Shown: piece by piece, positions 33,060 to 44,016 of the stretch
How positions within the stretch are numbered: the first letter of the stretch is position 1
Layout of the letters: each line of letters opens with the position of its first letter
Assembly: GCF_020906515.1 (NCBI RefSeq)
Contig: NC_085853.1
Span: 1,116,001 to 1,180,000 of the forward strand
DNA: 64,000 nucleotides
Direction: 5' to 3'
DNA from: Vanrija pseudolonga
Taxonomy: Eukaryota > Basidiomycota > Tremellomycetes > Trichosporonales > Trichosporonaceae
Translations under genes and position numbers: made by a program
Notes under the pieces: generated by a model
Databases searched by the model: none
Told to the model about the DNA's origin: nothing
Seen by the model: only the letters and a program-made list of their open reading frames with translations

Positions 33060-35244
33060 GGTGGGGAAGTCGTTCCGGCTCGAGAAGGACAGCAGCACTC
33101 CGAGCTTGAAGTAGACGCGTAGAGAACTGTCAGGATGTGAGTCGGCAGTCAGAGATCGGCCCGATACGTCGACCTTGGCAGCGACTAACGGCACTCGGGC
33201 TCTTGGGCGTGCCTTGTCATCGTCGGGAGGTATCTGTCTCCTCGGCGGGTTTCTGCTCGCGTCCGCTCCGGACCTCCCGAGCGAGCACCGGATGCATGCC
33301 AAGCTGGGTCGACTGGATAAGCATGCGAGCGGATGAGAGGGAGCCGACGAGACTTACACTGCGCATTGGCGAGGTGTGGTGTTGTTGGCGATGCCAGATG
33401 GTGGGCGGCCCGGTTTGGACGTTTCCTCGGCTTTGTGTCTTGAGTTGCCAATGCATGTCAGCTTTGACGCAGCAGAACGTCACGAGGTACTCACCGACGT
33501 CGTCAGCGCTGTCGAGATCCAGAGAGGGACGCGCTGTTGCTGCTGTAGTTGCCGATGTTGGTTGATGCGGTCGGTGGAAGGAGAACAACAAAGACAAACA
33601 AACGAGGAAGCGGGCGAGATCCATGTCACGGCCGCACCAACTTTCATCCTTCGGCCTCACCATGCAACCTATCTCTTGCATGCATGACGCCCTCACTGCT
33701 GCTACTCCAGATACCCTCGCGCATCCTCATCGCTCTGCTCGCCTCACTTGTCGCTTGCATGTTGCCCCGCAGAGACACGGCTAATGCAAGAGCCGTGTCC
33801 ACGTGAGATTGTGGAGGAATCCCCCCACTCATAACAACCAACATCATGTCGTAACTTCGCCTCGTCCTCGACTCCATCGCCAACCCTCAAACCGCTCAAA
33901 CCCCCCACAAAGAGGTCGCCTGACGTATCAACCGTGAGCAGACTCCCTCTTGATAGGTGCGCGCTCGCTAATGCCGAAGGAATCAGTCTGGGGCGGCTGT
34001 ACTCGGCGACATGGGCTCCTGCTCGCCTTGAGGCTCGTCCGACCTCCGACACAACGACGCCACTCCGCTCTGCAACGGCGACCGTCCGTTCACCGCCCGC
34101 TCATCCCACCCGCTCGTCGGTATACCCAGTGCTTGGCGGGCGGCTGTGGGGCCGCTCAACCCCACACTTGACGCCGATGCCGAGGTCTGCCGCGCGGGGA
34201 ACCGCACCTTGCTGCACCTCACCGCGCTTCCACAATGTCCGATGCTCCGCTAGCCGCCGCGCTCGACTTCCTCCTCTGTCTGCCGCGTAAGTTGCGGCTA
34301 AAGCAAGCGTTCCTGCGCGACTGACGAGTGGGTCCCCGCAGGTTGGGCGAGATGCCGGAGTGGGTTTCGCGTTGAGTACGGCACAGGCACGCACTCGCTT
34401 GGTTTACCGCAGCCTTGAAGCACATGGCTCCTCGTGGTCTCCACTCTGAGCCTCACCCTTGGTATTGCCGTCCTCAACTCTGCATCGACATGCATCAAGG
34501 CGAGCTCGAACAACCTCGACGTCGACGAACGACGACGACAGCGACGCCGGGGTCTTGCTGGCCACTTGATCGCCTATCCAGCAGGTCGATCACAGTCAAG
34601 ACTCTGTTGGACTATGAAGCGTCTCTGCATCGCCGATGACGGCGTGGCTTACGATACTGACCAGCGTAATCCTGAACGCGCCGCGATCTGTCGCGTGGTG
34701 AGGACCTGATTGTTCACGCCTTCCTTGAATTGCGCGGGTCCCCTTACAGCTCGGCCCGATGGACTTAGGGTCCTCGGCGCGACGGCGCTCCCCGGTACGA
34801 GGTATGCGACGCCTTCGCGCGCCATTCCTCGCCCTTCCTCGTCACTCTTCGGGCGCGGAGGCAGCCTTTTTCCAGATCGAGGCGCGAGCATCCGGGTCTA
34901 ATCAATTTATCGCACGCCAGCGGGAATCAGGATATCACTCACTACCTGGCCCTCACGACGGCCAGGCTCTGCTCTCAAGTGAGAGTCCTCAACAAGGTTT
35001 TGCTTTAGCCGGGTCCAATGGTTACTGACAGCGCGGAGCAGAGGGTGTAACCTCCACGCTAACCACCTCAAACTGCACTGTGGCTTACGGGTCCCGTTTT
35101 AGACCAGCGCGCTGCTGCCCCCAAGCAACAGCGTTCCTTGACGATGCCGATCGGCTTGACGTGCAGATGGTCTTAAAGACGAGGCTATGTGGCCCCAGGA
35201 TGTCGCCTCTTCCCACTGCCTGACAGGCTCCAACGACTCTCGCC
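33060..35244. other. 2.2 kb intergenic region between two divergent genes
   Basis: No convincing protein frame on either strand. It must contain the promoters of the inositol-dehydrogenase-like gene (minus) and of the MFS gene (plus). I see no clear repeat, tRNA or known RNA. Confidence 0.4.
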
Positions 35245-37129
35245 ATGTCAGAGCTGCACGACACCAAGGAGAAGAACGGCATCGCCGTCACCCATGAGCT
35301 CAATGTCTCTGGGTCTCATCACGACGCGGTTCATCACGATGACCCCGCCTACGATGTCATCGATCCCGCCGCTGAGCGCAAACTTGTGTTCAAGCTTGAC
35401 GTGAGTGAGGCAACGGAGAGTTGGTGCTGACTTGGGCAGATCCTCATTCTGCCGCTCACGGCGCTCCTCTACCTCTCGGCCTTCCTCGACCGCTCGAACA
35501 TGGGCAATGCGAAGCTGTGAGTTTGCACCCCAGCATGCAGTAACTCATCCATCTAGTCAAGGACTGTTCAAGATCCTCGGGTCCAACCCCGATACAAAGT
35601 TTTCCATCATCCTTTCCTGCTTCTACATCACCTACATTGTGAGTGCTCAGATTGAGACGTGCCCGACGCAGACACGTGCTGGCTGTTCTGCGAGCAGCCT
35701 ACCTGCTCACCTCGCCCGCACCGGCTGACCATGCAGATCTTGAACGTTCCCGGCACTGTCCTTTCCACTCTGGTGGAGCCGAGCATGTCCATCGCCCTTG
35801 GCACCCTCATCTGGTCGGTCGCCTGCTCCGCCCAGGCAGGCGCGCACAACTTCGGCGGGCTGGTCGCCACGCGTCTCTTCATTGGTATTGGCGAGGCCAT
35901 GTTCACCTGCTCGGTCGCCATGTACTACGGCATGTGGTACAAGCGCACCGAGATCGCCGCGCGCGTGTCGCTCTTCATCGGCTCGGGTACCCTGGCCGGA
36001 GCGTGAGTGTGCTGATCACCAGCACCGATGAAACATCGCTAACTCCTTCAGATTCGGCGGTCTCATCGCCTACGGCGTTTCGTTCATCCACTCCTCCAAG
36101 CTCGAGACTTGGCGCATTCTCTTCCTTATCGAAGGCCTCCCGGGTATCTTACTCGCCCTGTGCATCTTCCTCTTCTTGCCCAGCAGGCCCGAGAAGTCTA
36201 GGTGTGAGTGGCGATAGTGATCGACCCCGCTGACCAGCCTAGATGTCAACGCCGCTGAGCGCGAACTTGCCCTCCGCCGTTTGGGCGGCTCAAGGGTAGC
36301 CGCGGGCCACGCATTCGAGTGGAGCGCGGTCCGCCACGCCTTCTCGCAGCACACGGCCTACCTCAACGGAGTCATCTGTATCGGACTCAACTGCTCCGTC
36401 GCCTCAGTGGCCGGTTTCCTCCCGACGATTGTCAAGTCGTTCGGATACTCGAACGCGCGTGCGCAGCTCTTCACCGTCCCGCCGTACGCGTTCGCCTTTG
36501 TCGGCTCGCTCATCATCTGCTTCCTCTCCGACAGGACCAAGCACCGCGGCCTCTGGGTCGTCCTCACTCAGGTCTGTGGAACCGTCGGCTTTGCGGTCCT
36601 CATTGGCGTCACCAAGAACATGGGTGCGCGCTACTTCGGCACCTTCCTGGTCGTCCTCGGCGGCTTTGGCGGCATCCCGCTCATGCTCGCATGGGCTGGC
36701 GACACGGCCGGCTCGCAGACGACTGCCGCTGTTCGAATGGGCTTGATGAACGGCATTGGCCAGTGCTTTGCTAGTGAGTTGGCCGAAACCGGCCGGGGAC
36801 TATCACTGACCATCAGTCCTCGCCTCGTTCATCTTCCCCACCAAGGAGGGACCTCACTGGTACAAGGGCTTTGGTATCAACCTCGGCTTCTGCGTTGTGA
36901 GTGTTCACCTGACTGCGTATGAGGGACACCACTGACTCCTCAGCTCTCCCTCATCACTGCGCTCTACCTCACCTGGTACTACCGCCACGAGAACGCGAGG
37001 CGCGACAAGGCGGGCGACTTTGCGCCCACTTCGGGCGCGCTCGACTCGCCGTCGGGCGAGAAGGGACAGGTCGTCGTTCCTCAGGCGCAGCTGCACGACT
37101 ATGCTCCTGGCTTCCGTTACACCACTTAA
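35245..37129 (+). CDS. MFS transporter, anion:cation symporter (Dal5-like) family
   Basis: Eight exons (35245-35400, 35440-35516, 35557-35638, 35737-36002, 36052-36203, 36243-36773, 36817-36896, 36944-37129) give 509 aa with about 12 membrane segments. Family marks: LPLTALLYLSAFLDRSNMGN in helix 1 (the conserved DR-N), RLFIGIGEAMF, MWYKRTEIAARVSLF, WRILFLIEGLPG, and FLSDRTKHRG. Characterised members (Dal5, Tna1, Yct1 types) carry allantoate, nicotinate, cysteine or other organic anions; fungal relatives also carry sugar acids. Substrate not predictable. The cytosolic tails are hydrophilic, the first H/D-rich. The gene converges on the second Gfo/Idh gene with only 53 bp between stop codons. 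Confidence 0.92.
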
Positions 37130-37182
37130 TGGCTCGTCGCCCCGTTGTATCTATATGCATCCAGTTGAAGCGATCTGCCTGC

Positions 37183-38829
37183 CTATTTCCCTGCGGTCCC
37201 CTCCATGTCCCTCATGACGGTGCGACCGTTCTTGCGCACGGCGTCGAACCAGCTCTGAACGATACGGCTCTCGTCGAGAGGCATGCGCGGGCACTCGGTC
37301 TGCCCGTCGCGGATACAGCGCGCAACCGCGTCGGCCTCGAACGCCAGCCCGTGGCCTTGCGCAGCTGGAATAGTGTAGTCGTGCGTGCTGCGCTCCTTGA
37401 CACCGTCGACCTCCTCGTGCGGGACGATGTGGAACACGCCCGGCTTCTGCGGCGGCGCTATCCATCAGCCTCGTCCCACTCTGGGCCAAACTTACACTCA
37501 ATGACGAGGTCGCCCTCTTCACACTGGAGCACAACGGCGCCCTCCTTGAAGTTCTGGCACAGCATGTCGGTCATGAGGATGCCCTCTGCGCCGAGCTCCT
37601 CGAACTCCAGCACCCAGCGTGAGCGCGCATCGACGCCCGTGCGGCTGTAGATGGTCTGGTACGTGTTGACGACCTTGGGCGGGGTGCGCTTCGTGTTGAG
37701 CGGGTGCTGGTGGAGCGTGAGCATCGCCCAGACGGATGGGTACGGGCCCATGTCGAGCAGGCCGCCGCCGCCCAGCTCGGGCGCCAGCAGGCGGTGGCTG
37801 ATCGGCTTGGTCTCGAGCTTAAAGTCCTTGGAGAAGTCGGCGGCGTAGCGCCGCGGCCGGCCGAGCACGCCGGACGCGAGCACGTCCTGCACCGCGTACG
37901 AGATGGGGTGGAAGCGCGTCCACACAGCCCTGGGCGTCAGCCAGCTGTCACCGAGGAGTAGACCTACTCCATCAAAAAGAGCTTCTTCTCGCGCGCAATG
38001 GCGATCAGCTCGTCCAGCTCGGCGAGGTCGAACGTGAATGGCTTCTCGCACACGACGTGCTTGCCTGCCAGAAGGGCTGCCTTGGCGTCCTTGTGGTGGT
38101 GGGTCACGGGCGTGCCGATGTAGACGACGTCAACGTCCTGCGAGGTCAGCAGGGGTCCGACAACGCTGGGGATGGTGGGCGCGATGGACGCGGGGCGCAA
38201 GCCTGCTGGTTCATTATGCGAGCCAGGAGCAGCGACGACAGAGCTGCCGCACCGCATAATCCCGCCAGCCGCTTAGCGACGAGCTTGGCGTGTCCACAAG
38301 ACAGCGCTGCGCGAGCCGGCCGGCAGCCACCACCGGGGACTATGAGGCGCGGCGGACTAGGAGGAGCGACAGTCGCCGAGGCGCCTTACCAGGATGCCAG
38401 TAGCCGCGGGATGGCTGACACTCCATCGAGCACACTCACGGGGTCATCGTACACCTCCTGATAGCTCGCACGCGCCTTGGTCTTGTCGAGCGCGCCGCGG
38501 GCCACGCCCCACGCGTATGGCTCCGGCGCGGCCTTGAGCTTGTCGATGAACTTTTGTGCCGACTCGAGCGAGCGCGAGCCGACCGCCTCGACGACGTGCG
38601 CGACGTCATTCACGTTTCGGGTGGCTGGGTCAACGAGGAGGTCCTGGAGAGCGAGTCAGCCGTTGTTCCCGACGAGGAGAGCCGTAGTTCCCGACGAGCG
38701 AGAGCGATACCGGCGCGACGAGTGGGCCAGCGCGCGCGTCGACGCTTCTGCCCTACCCACCTCTGTAAACTCGGTCGAGATCCACCCCGTCGAGATGATG
38801 CCCCAGCGAAGAGTGTACGGCGCGGCCAT
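37183..38829 (-). CDS. Gfo/Idh/MocA oxidoreductase, dihydrodiol/D-xylose dehydrogenase-like
   Basis: Five exons (38829-38761, 38643-38440, 38137-37968, 37929-37496, 37457-37183) give 383 aa. The start MAAPYTLRWGIISTGWIS carries the nucleotide-binding loop. YIGTPVTHHHKDAKAALLAG and EKPFTFD (K123) follow. GGGLLDMGPYPSVWAM matches the active-site strand of dimeric dihydrodiol dehydrogenases and fungal NADP-dependent D-xylose dehydrogenases. This differs from the 31.9 kb enzyme, which has the IolG-type D-x3-H signature. The second intron (302 nt) is unusually long and contains a CCGGGGACTAT motif shared with the repeat at 5.1 kb. The gene diverges from the glycoside hydrolase at 39.2 kb. Confidence 0.9.
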
Positions 38830-39246
38830 GGTATCGATGAAGAGTCGAAGGAAAGAAGTCGACAAGGGCGCGACCGTGTTACTTGTTCTTGTCTTGGCCT
38901 TGGCGGCATCGCGTTTGGCCCGGGGTGCCCCACCGAGCCCTCGCGCGCCGCCGGACCGGTCTTTCCGACCCTGTAGGATTGATGAGGGTGCCGAGTAGCG
39001 TCCCGAGTCGGTCGGTGTGGATGTTGACAGAGAGTGTGGAGATTGTGGGTTGTCAACGCCGGTCCGGTGTCGGCGTCAAGTCGGACACGGAGCGTAACGT
39101 CGCGTGGAATGACGTCGACGCGACTCGGTCGACCACAACGGCCACAACGTGGGTAACAGTCCGTGTTCCATCTCAACAACACACTCACAACCTTCCGACC
39201 CGCACTCGCTATCTCGCTTCGCATCACCCGGGCATCTTGCGGCGCA
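38830..39246. promoter_or_regulatory. Divergent promoter region, xylose/dihydrodiol dehydrogenase-like gene / raffinose-synthase-like gene
   Basis: About 420 bp between start codons could allow shared control of the two sugar genes. CA-rich leader sequence (AACAACACACTCACAACC) lies before 39247. No known operator recognised. Confidence 0.45.
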
Positions 39247-41805
39247 ATGGCTGCTGAACCGGTCAACAAGCGGCTCATGCTGTTCACTGTCCCTCCCGGC
39301 GAGGGACACAGCACCTGGGACCTCGACCTCGAGTTTGACGACGCGGCAACCGGCTGGGCCTGGTGCCGGACCAAGTGAGCTGTGTCGTTGACCGTGCTGA
39401 CACCTCAGACCAACGTGGATCGAGCCGGTCGAGTTCTACTCGCTCCAAAACCTCCCTGACCAGTCGATCCACCTGCTCGTCTTCCGCTCGCGGCCCGGGT
39501 ACTACGTCTGCATCTACCCGGCCTCGTCGCGCGGCGCGTTGTGTCACCTGCGCAAGGGCGCAGCACCGAAGGCACTGTCCTGCTGCGTGAGGGCGGCGAG
39601 CACGACTGAGGATGCAGTCGGCGCCGTGGTCGTCACCAGCGCAAGTACCCAGGCTTCGATGCTCGAGCTCGTCGACACGGCCGTCGCAGTCGCGCGGGAG
39701 TGGGCCAACGACGGCGCAGTGCAGCCCTTCACGTTGCCGCCTCCTGGCCCACTGGACGGCGTAGGCTTCTGCACGTGGACTAGCCTCGGCGAGGGTGAGT
39801 TGTGTACCGATCACGCTGACAGCCAGGCAAGCGGCCAACCATGGCCAACGTCTCAGCGCTCCTCGACGACCTCGTCCGGCACGACATCCCGATTCAGAGC
39901 TTCATCATCGACGACGGCTGGGAGAACCAGCGCACATTCATTCGTGTGCCAGCCGGCGAGGGCACCGAGGAGAACGAGGGCCGCGGGCTGTGGGACTTTG
40001 GCTCACACCCCGATCTCGGCGAGGGCGGCCTCGCGGCCATGGTCGGGATGATCAAGACAAAGCTGGCCGCCGTCGACGGGGTCGGGGCAACCGAGGTCGG
40101 CGTATGGATGACGTGAGTGATAAGTTTCTCTCCTGTCGATTGATGAGCCTGCTGGCCGAGGACGGACCGGGCGGGGAATCAGAGCACCGGGAACGCGCTC
40201 GGTAACGCGCTCGACGTCAGCGACTGCAGCCGGAGCTGCTGAGTCCCCATCCGACGATCCGTTCGACCGCGCCTCTGGCCAAAGGCTATCCACTCCTCTA
40301 TCACACCTCACCTCTCGCCTAGACGCTAACATCATCAGACTCCTCGGCGGTTATTGGGAAGGCATCCACCCCGACTCGCCCCTCGTACACAAGTACAAGT
40401 GCCGCCCGCATCGCTGCTCCCGTCACTGGTGGCCGGGCGTTGCCAACGACCCGTGGTCGGTCGACCACTTTCCCGGCGGCTCGGTCGACGTCTGGTTTCC
40501 GCCGCCCGAGACGGCCGACAACTTCTGGCGCGACTACTTCACCGAGCTCAAAACCCAGGGCATCACGTTCATCAAGGTCGACAACCAAGCACTTGCCAGT
40601 GCGCTGGACGGTCCCGCCAACACTTTGGCGGGCATGTCCATCTGGCGCTCACTTGTCTCGGCCGCCAATGAAGTCTTTGGACCGGGCCGAATCATCCACT
40701 GTATGGCGCAATCGGAGAACACGTTCGGCGGCGAACAAGGACTCGGCCTGGCTACCGGGGGACAGCGATTCGTGTGCCGGTCTTCAGACGACTTTGGCAT
40801 GATCGGCAATCCGGACGCGCACCAGCTACACATCCTTGCCAACATCCTCAACGCAACGCTGCTAGCTGAGCTGTGTCACATCCCCGACGCCGACATGTTC
40901 ATGACGACCAAGCTTGCGCCGATTGCTCATGCCCTCCTGCGCGCCCTATTCCCCGGCCCGCTTCTCCTCACCGACAAACCCGGCCACCACGACACGCACC
41001 TACTCTGGCGACTGATCGGGAAAGACAAGACTGGCACCGCCCGGGTAGTGCGAACGGAGCGGCCGGTTCGTCCTCTTGCACGCCGCCTCCTTGACATGTC
41101 GGTGCGCGACCACGGCAACGGTACCGGTCTCTGGGGGTCTGTCGGCACCGAACTTGGGACCATACTTGCCGTGTGGAACGTCCGCGGCAACGAGCACAAG
41201 CAGCTCTTTGTCGCAGATAAGATTGAAACAGAGGACGTCCTCGACGCGGTTGGAGATCCCCGGGCGGAGGACTACGCCATTGTTCGCCTCAACCTTCAGC
41301 ACGGAGGGGTGACTGCCGGTGCAGTGATCCAGCTCAATGAGCAGGAATCCATCGCGCACGTCACTCTACCCTATCTCAGCGCGGCAATGTTCTGGCTCGT
41401 CCCGTTAAGCCACCAGGCTTTCGGTAGCGTCGCCGTCCTTGGCCTGGTCGACAAGTTTGCCGGCCTGACGGCGGCCACCAACGTCGAGTACTCAGACAGT
41501 GAGCTTTGACCTCGACACAGTACTGACTACCAGCCTCCATCACCCTCGACCTTCGGTACAGCGGTGTCCTTGGGCTGGGCATCACCAACCTGAGCAGGGC
41601 CACCTCGCTTGTCGCCACCGTCGATGGTGAACGAGTGCCAGTTCGCCGTCGGGTTCTGCCTCACCTGGCCAACGGCGGTGAGCTTGAGGTCCTCGACATT
41701 ACCGTCGGCGCAGGCACCGACAGTGCTGCTACCACCAAGGCCCCCGACCTCATCGCAGGCGAGGTCTGGAAGGTTGTGTTCACGTTTACGCGGCGACAAC
41801 AATGA
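39247..41805 (+). CDS. Raffinose synthase / alkaline alpha-galactosidase family (GH36, Sip1-like)
   Basis: Glycoside hydrolase clan-D enzyme acting on alpha-galactosides, by family. Five exons (39247-39374, 39409-39794, 39827-40112, 40339-41498, 41534-41805) give 743 aa; the frame closes at every junction. Family blocks: GVGFCTWTSLGEGKRP at the barrel entry (read here as GVGFCTWTS), SFIIDDGWEN, TLLGGYWEGI, GITFIKVDNQ with the presumed nucleophile D348, and RSSDDF (D417/D418) with a likely acid/base. FPGPLLLTDKPG and the C-terminal beta-sandwich follow. No signal peptide, so probably intracellular, which fits uptake of intact oligosaccharide by a neighbouring transporter. A start at 39163 would add 28 residues but lacks support. 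The stop lies 46 bp before a tRNA gene. Confidence 0.92.
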
Positions 41806-41850
41806 GCTCGGCGCCGTCAACCGCCGACGCCGATCTCCGTCAACATCTCC

Positions 41851-41938
41851 GGTCGCGTGGCCCAATGGCAAGGCGTATGACTACGACCTCGAAGAGGAGT
41901 AAATCATGAGATTGCGGGTTCGATCCCCGTCGTGGCCT
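41851..41938 (+). tRNA. tRNA-Arg(ACG) with intron
   Basis: Acceptor arms GGTCGCG and CGTGGCC pair with wobbles and end in discriminator T. The D arm is GCC-CAATGGCAA-GGC. The anticodon stem is TATGA with TCATG, and the loop CT-ACG-A. The T arm is GCGGG-TTCGATC-CCCGT. A 16-nt intron follows the base after the anticodon. The D arm and anticodon region closely resemble fungal tRNA-Arg(ACG). Confidence 0.92.
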
Positions 41939-41941
41939 ACG

Positions 41942-41968
41942 CCGACGCCGAGAGACCCTCGGCGTCGG
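41942..41968 (+). other. Perfect 11-bp hairpin between the two tRNA genes
   Basis: CCGACGCCGAG (41942-41952) and CTCGGCGTCGG (41958-41968) pair perfectly around a 5-nt loop. There is no T run after it, so it is not a Pol III terminator. Confidence 0.85.
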
Positions 41969-41978
41969 AGCACATCCC

Positions 41979-42082
41979 GGGCGTGTAGCTCAGTTGGTAG
42001 AGCGTGTCATTAGCACGAGCGCCGCCTCTAGGCGGTTGATACCTACTTGACAAGGTCTTTGGTTCGATTCCTAACTCGTCCA
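41979..42082 (+). tRNA. tRNA-Ala(AGC) with intron
   Basis: Acceptor arms GGGCGTG and CTCGTCC, with the same T-T mismatch known from yeast tRNA-Ala, and discriminator A. The D arm is AGCTCAGTTGGTAGAGC. The anticodon stem is TGTCA with TGACA, and the loop begins TT-AGC-A. A T-arm-like TTTGGTTCGATTCCTAA follows. An intron of about 31 nt sits after the base following the anticodon and itself contains GCCGCCTCTAGGCGG, a hairpin. Confidence 0.92.
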
Positions 42083-42084
42083 GC

Positions 42085-42088
42085 TTTT
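42085..42088 (+). terminator. Pol III oligo-T terminator of the tRNA pair
   Basis: TTTT two bases after the discriminator base of tRNA-Ala. It is the first T run of four downstream of the tRNA-Arg start. Confidence 0.7.
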
Positions 42089-43002
42089 GCCAGGCATGCA
42101 CAGATGCATGCTGAAGTCTTTTGCAACCTCTGTGCGGAGTGTTGGAGCTGGTTGGTCGACAGAGACGGGGTCGCTATCAGGGTGGTGGCGGGTGCGAGAT
42201 GGGTGCGAGGTCCTTGTGAAAATTTCGGTGATGATGTCGGCGGCTTGGTGCCATGCAGCAGTACTTCAGTTGCCGCGCCTGATGCCACCTCTAGAATGCA
42301 AGCACCAGTGTGCCATCAGCGCATGCATGTATGTTACCAGGCCTCTTGGGTAGCCTTTCCTTGCCGGCGACAAGCAAGTCGCACCGCTGTGCCACGCCGC
42401 CCAGGAGCGATGTGGTCGGTGCTTGAACATGTGACTGGTGGGCAGGCTGCATGGCAGCGTGGTGAGTAGGCCCAGCATCCATCGGACCATCTGGTTTATC
42501 TCCACTTTGTTCAGATTGCTGTGGTGCGGCGACGGCAGCGTCGAGCTGCAGTGCCACCGTCAGTGAAACACAGCCAAAGTCCCTCTTTTCCTCGCCTTCA
42601 CTTGGTGCTCTTTTGGATTCAATCAAGCCGATTCATATTCACATCTAGGCCAAACTCGGCAGGCCACACCACGATCAGACGATCGGATGCGTACCGCCTG
42701 GCCACTACATGAGTGCTATAAGCCACAACCAAAGACTATGGAAAAGGGTCCAAAGCTCACAACAGACACGCACAGCTGTCTGAGAACCGCCTCCACTCAA
42801 CGCAAGTCGGCAACATCAACTCACACGATCCAGTTGGTCTCAGAGGCCTCAACCGCTTGTATCCCTGGCATCCTCCGCCACTACTACTCACTGCTTCACT
42901 CGGCACGTGGTGATCTCGCCCTCAGAGAACAGGGTCAGAGTCCAAAGATGTTGAGCGTCACAAAGTCTTGGGCTGCCGAGGCAATGGTTGGGCTGGTAGG
43001 AG

Positions 43003-43173
43003 TTGAGAGGGGCTGATAACAACCCGCGTACCTCAACGTCCTACCAAGTGGAAGTGAGAGGGGCTAGGTGAACCCGCGTGCCTCAGCGTGAGAGGGGCTC
43101 GATGAACCCGCGTGCTTCAACCTTCCAAGAGGCAGAAGTGAGAGGGGCTGTAGAACAACCCGCGTACCTCATC
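43003..43173 (+). repeat. Degenerate minisatellite, four units
   Basis: Units start at about 43003, 43053, 43088 and 43138. Each has the form GTGAGAGGGGCT, 4-8 variable bases, then AACCCGCGTRCCTCA. Half units occur at about 43269 (AACCCGCGTACCTCA half) and 43401 (GAGAGGGGCT half). TGAG and CTCA at the unit ends can pair. Confidence 0.8.
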
Positions 43174-43335
43174 TTCTGCCCACCCTGCCGCCACTCGGCA
43201 GCCTTGTCGCACATGGCAAGGTGAGGTGCAGTCCCTTTGCGTGGTGTGGTTTGGACATTGTAAGTGCGATCAAACCCGCGTACCTCACCCGAGGAGGCAG
43301 TCTTCAACTCGCCTAAGGAATCACCCTCTGGGAGT

Positions 43336-43377
43336 AGCCATGCTCACGCGAGGCATCACCCTCTTCGGAGCATGGCT
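43336..43377 (+). repeat. 10-bp perfect inverted repeat
   Basis: AGCCATGCTC (43336-43345) and GAGCATGGCT (43368-43377) flank 22 bp that include a CATCACCCTC motif. Confidence 0.8.
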
Positions 43378-44016
43378 GTGAAGACTCGCCGTCCACGGAC
43401 GAGAGGGGCTATCACGCTGACCTACAGTGGAGAGCACTGCCAGTGAGCCAACACAGAGGAATCACCCTCGTTTGTGAGGCTGCAAAGGCGTAACGTGCTT
43501 CCTGTCCCTCGAACCCAACCACACCCACGCGGGAGCACCCACCCCTCCTTGCCGCGACGTGACGCTCACCAACTTTGTCCTCTGACCCCATTCCATCGCG
43601 CTCGAACCACCACTCACCAAGATCCACAATGAGCAAGTAGTGACGGGATCGGCACAGTCGCACAGAGGCTGGAGAGACTTGAGACTCGGTCGGATCGTGG
43701 TCGTCAAAGTTGCGTCGTCTTGTTGCTTGAAAGTTGAACTCGTTGACTGACGCGCTGCTGTGAACTTCCATTAACGAAAAGGTGTAACGAGACAAAGAGA
43801 GAGCCGAGAAACCAAACCAAACCACAACCACTACTACTACTCGAAGCTTGCCGTCTTGACGCCCGGGGCACGATCGATGCGCGCCACATCCGGGCCGGTG
43901 AATCTTGCTGGAAATTCAAACTGAGGGCACGATCAAAAGCGCGACGCATCCCAGTGCTACACAGCAAGCACACCCGACAAGCACCCTCCCACCCTCCTCT
44001 AGACCCACCATCCGGT

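Larger units (their letters stand above)
42083..44016. other. 1.9 kb region without a convincing gene, repeat-bearing
   Basis: Contains a degenerate minisatellite (43003-43173), a 10-bp inverted repeat (43336-43377) and three copies of an AATCACCCTC or CATCACCCTC motif at about 43319, 43354 and 43459. One minus-strand frame of about 119 codons (43412-43771, starting MEVHSSASVNEFNFQ) has no recognisable domain and is not called. Confidence 0.5.

Noticed and set aside
38138-38439. Extra exon inside the long intron of the second Gfo/Idh gene
   Set aside because: The flanking exons join directly into the family-expected YDDPDVDVVYIGTP with correct phase, leaving no gap to fill.
41941-41969. Hairpin between the tRNA genes as a terminator
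   Set aside because: No T run follows, and Pol III stops at oligo-T rather than at hairpins.
43003-43410. CRISPR-like array
   Set aside because: Units are degenerate, spacing is irregular and the organism is a fungus; a minisatellite explains it.
43412-43771. Minus-strand frame of about 119 codons in the repeat-bearing region
   Set aside because: No recognisable domain or support beyond being open; listed only in the region note.
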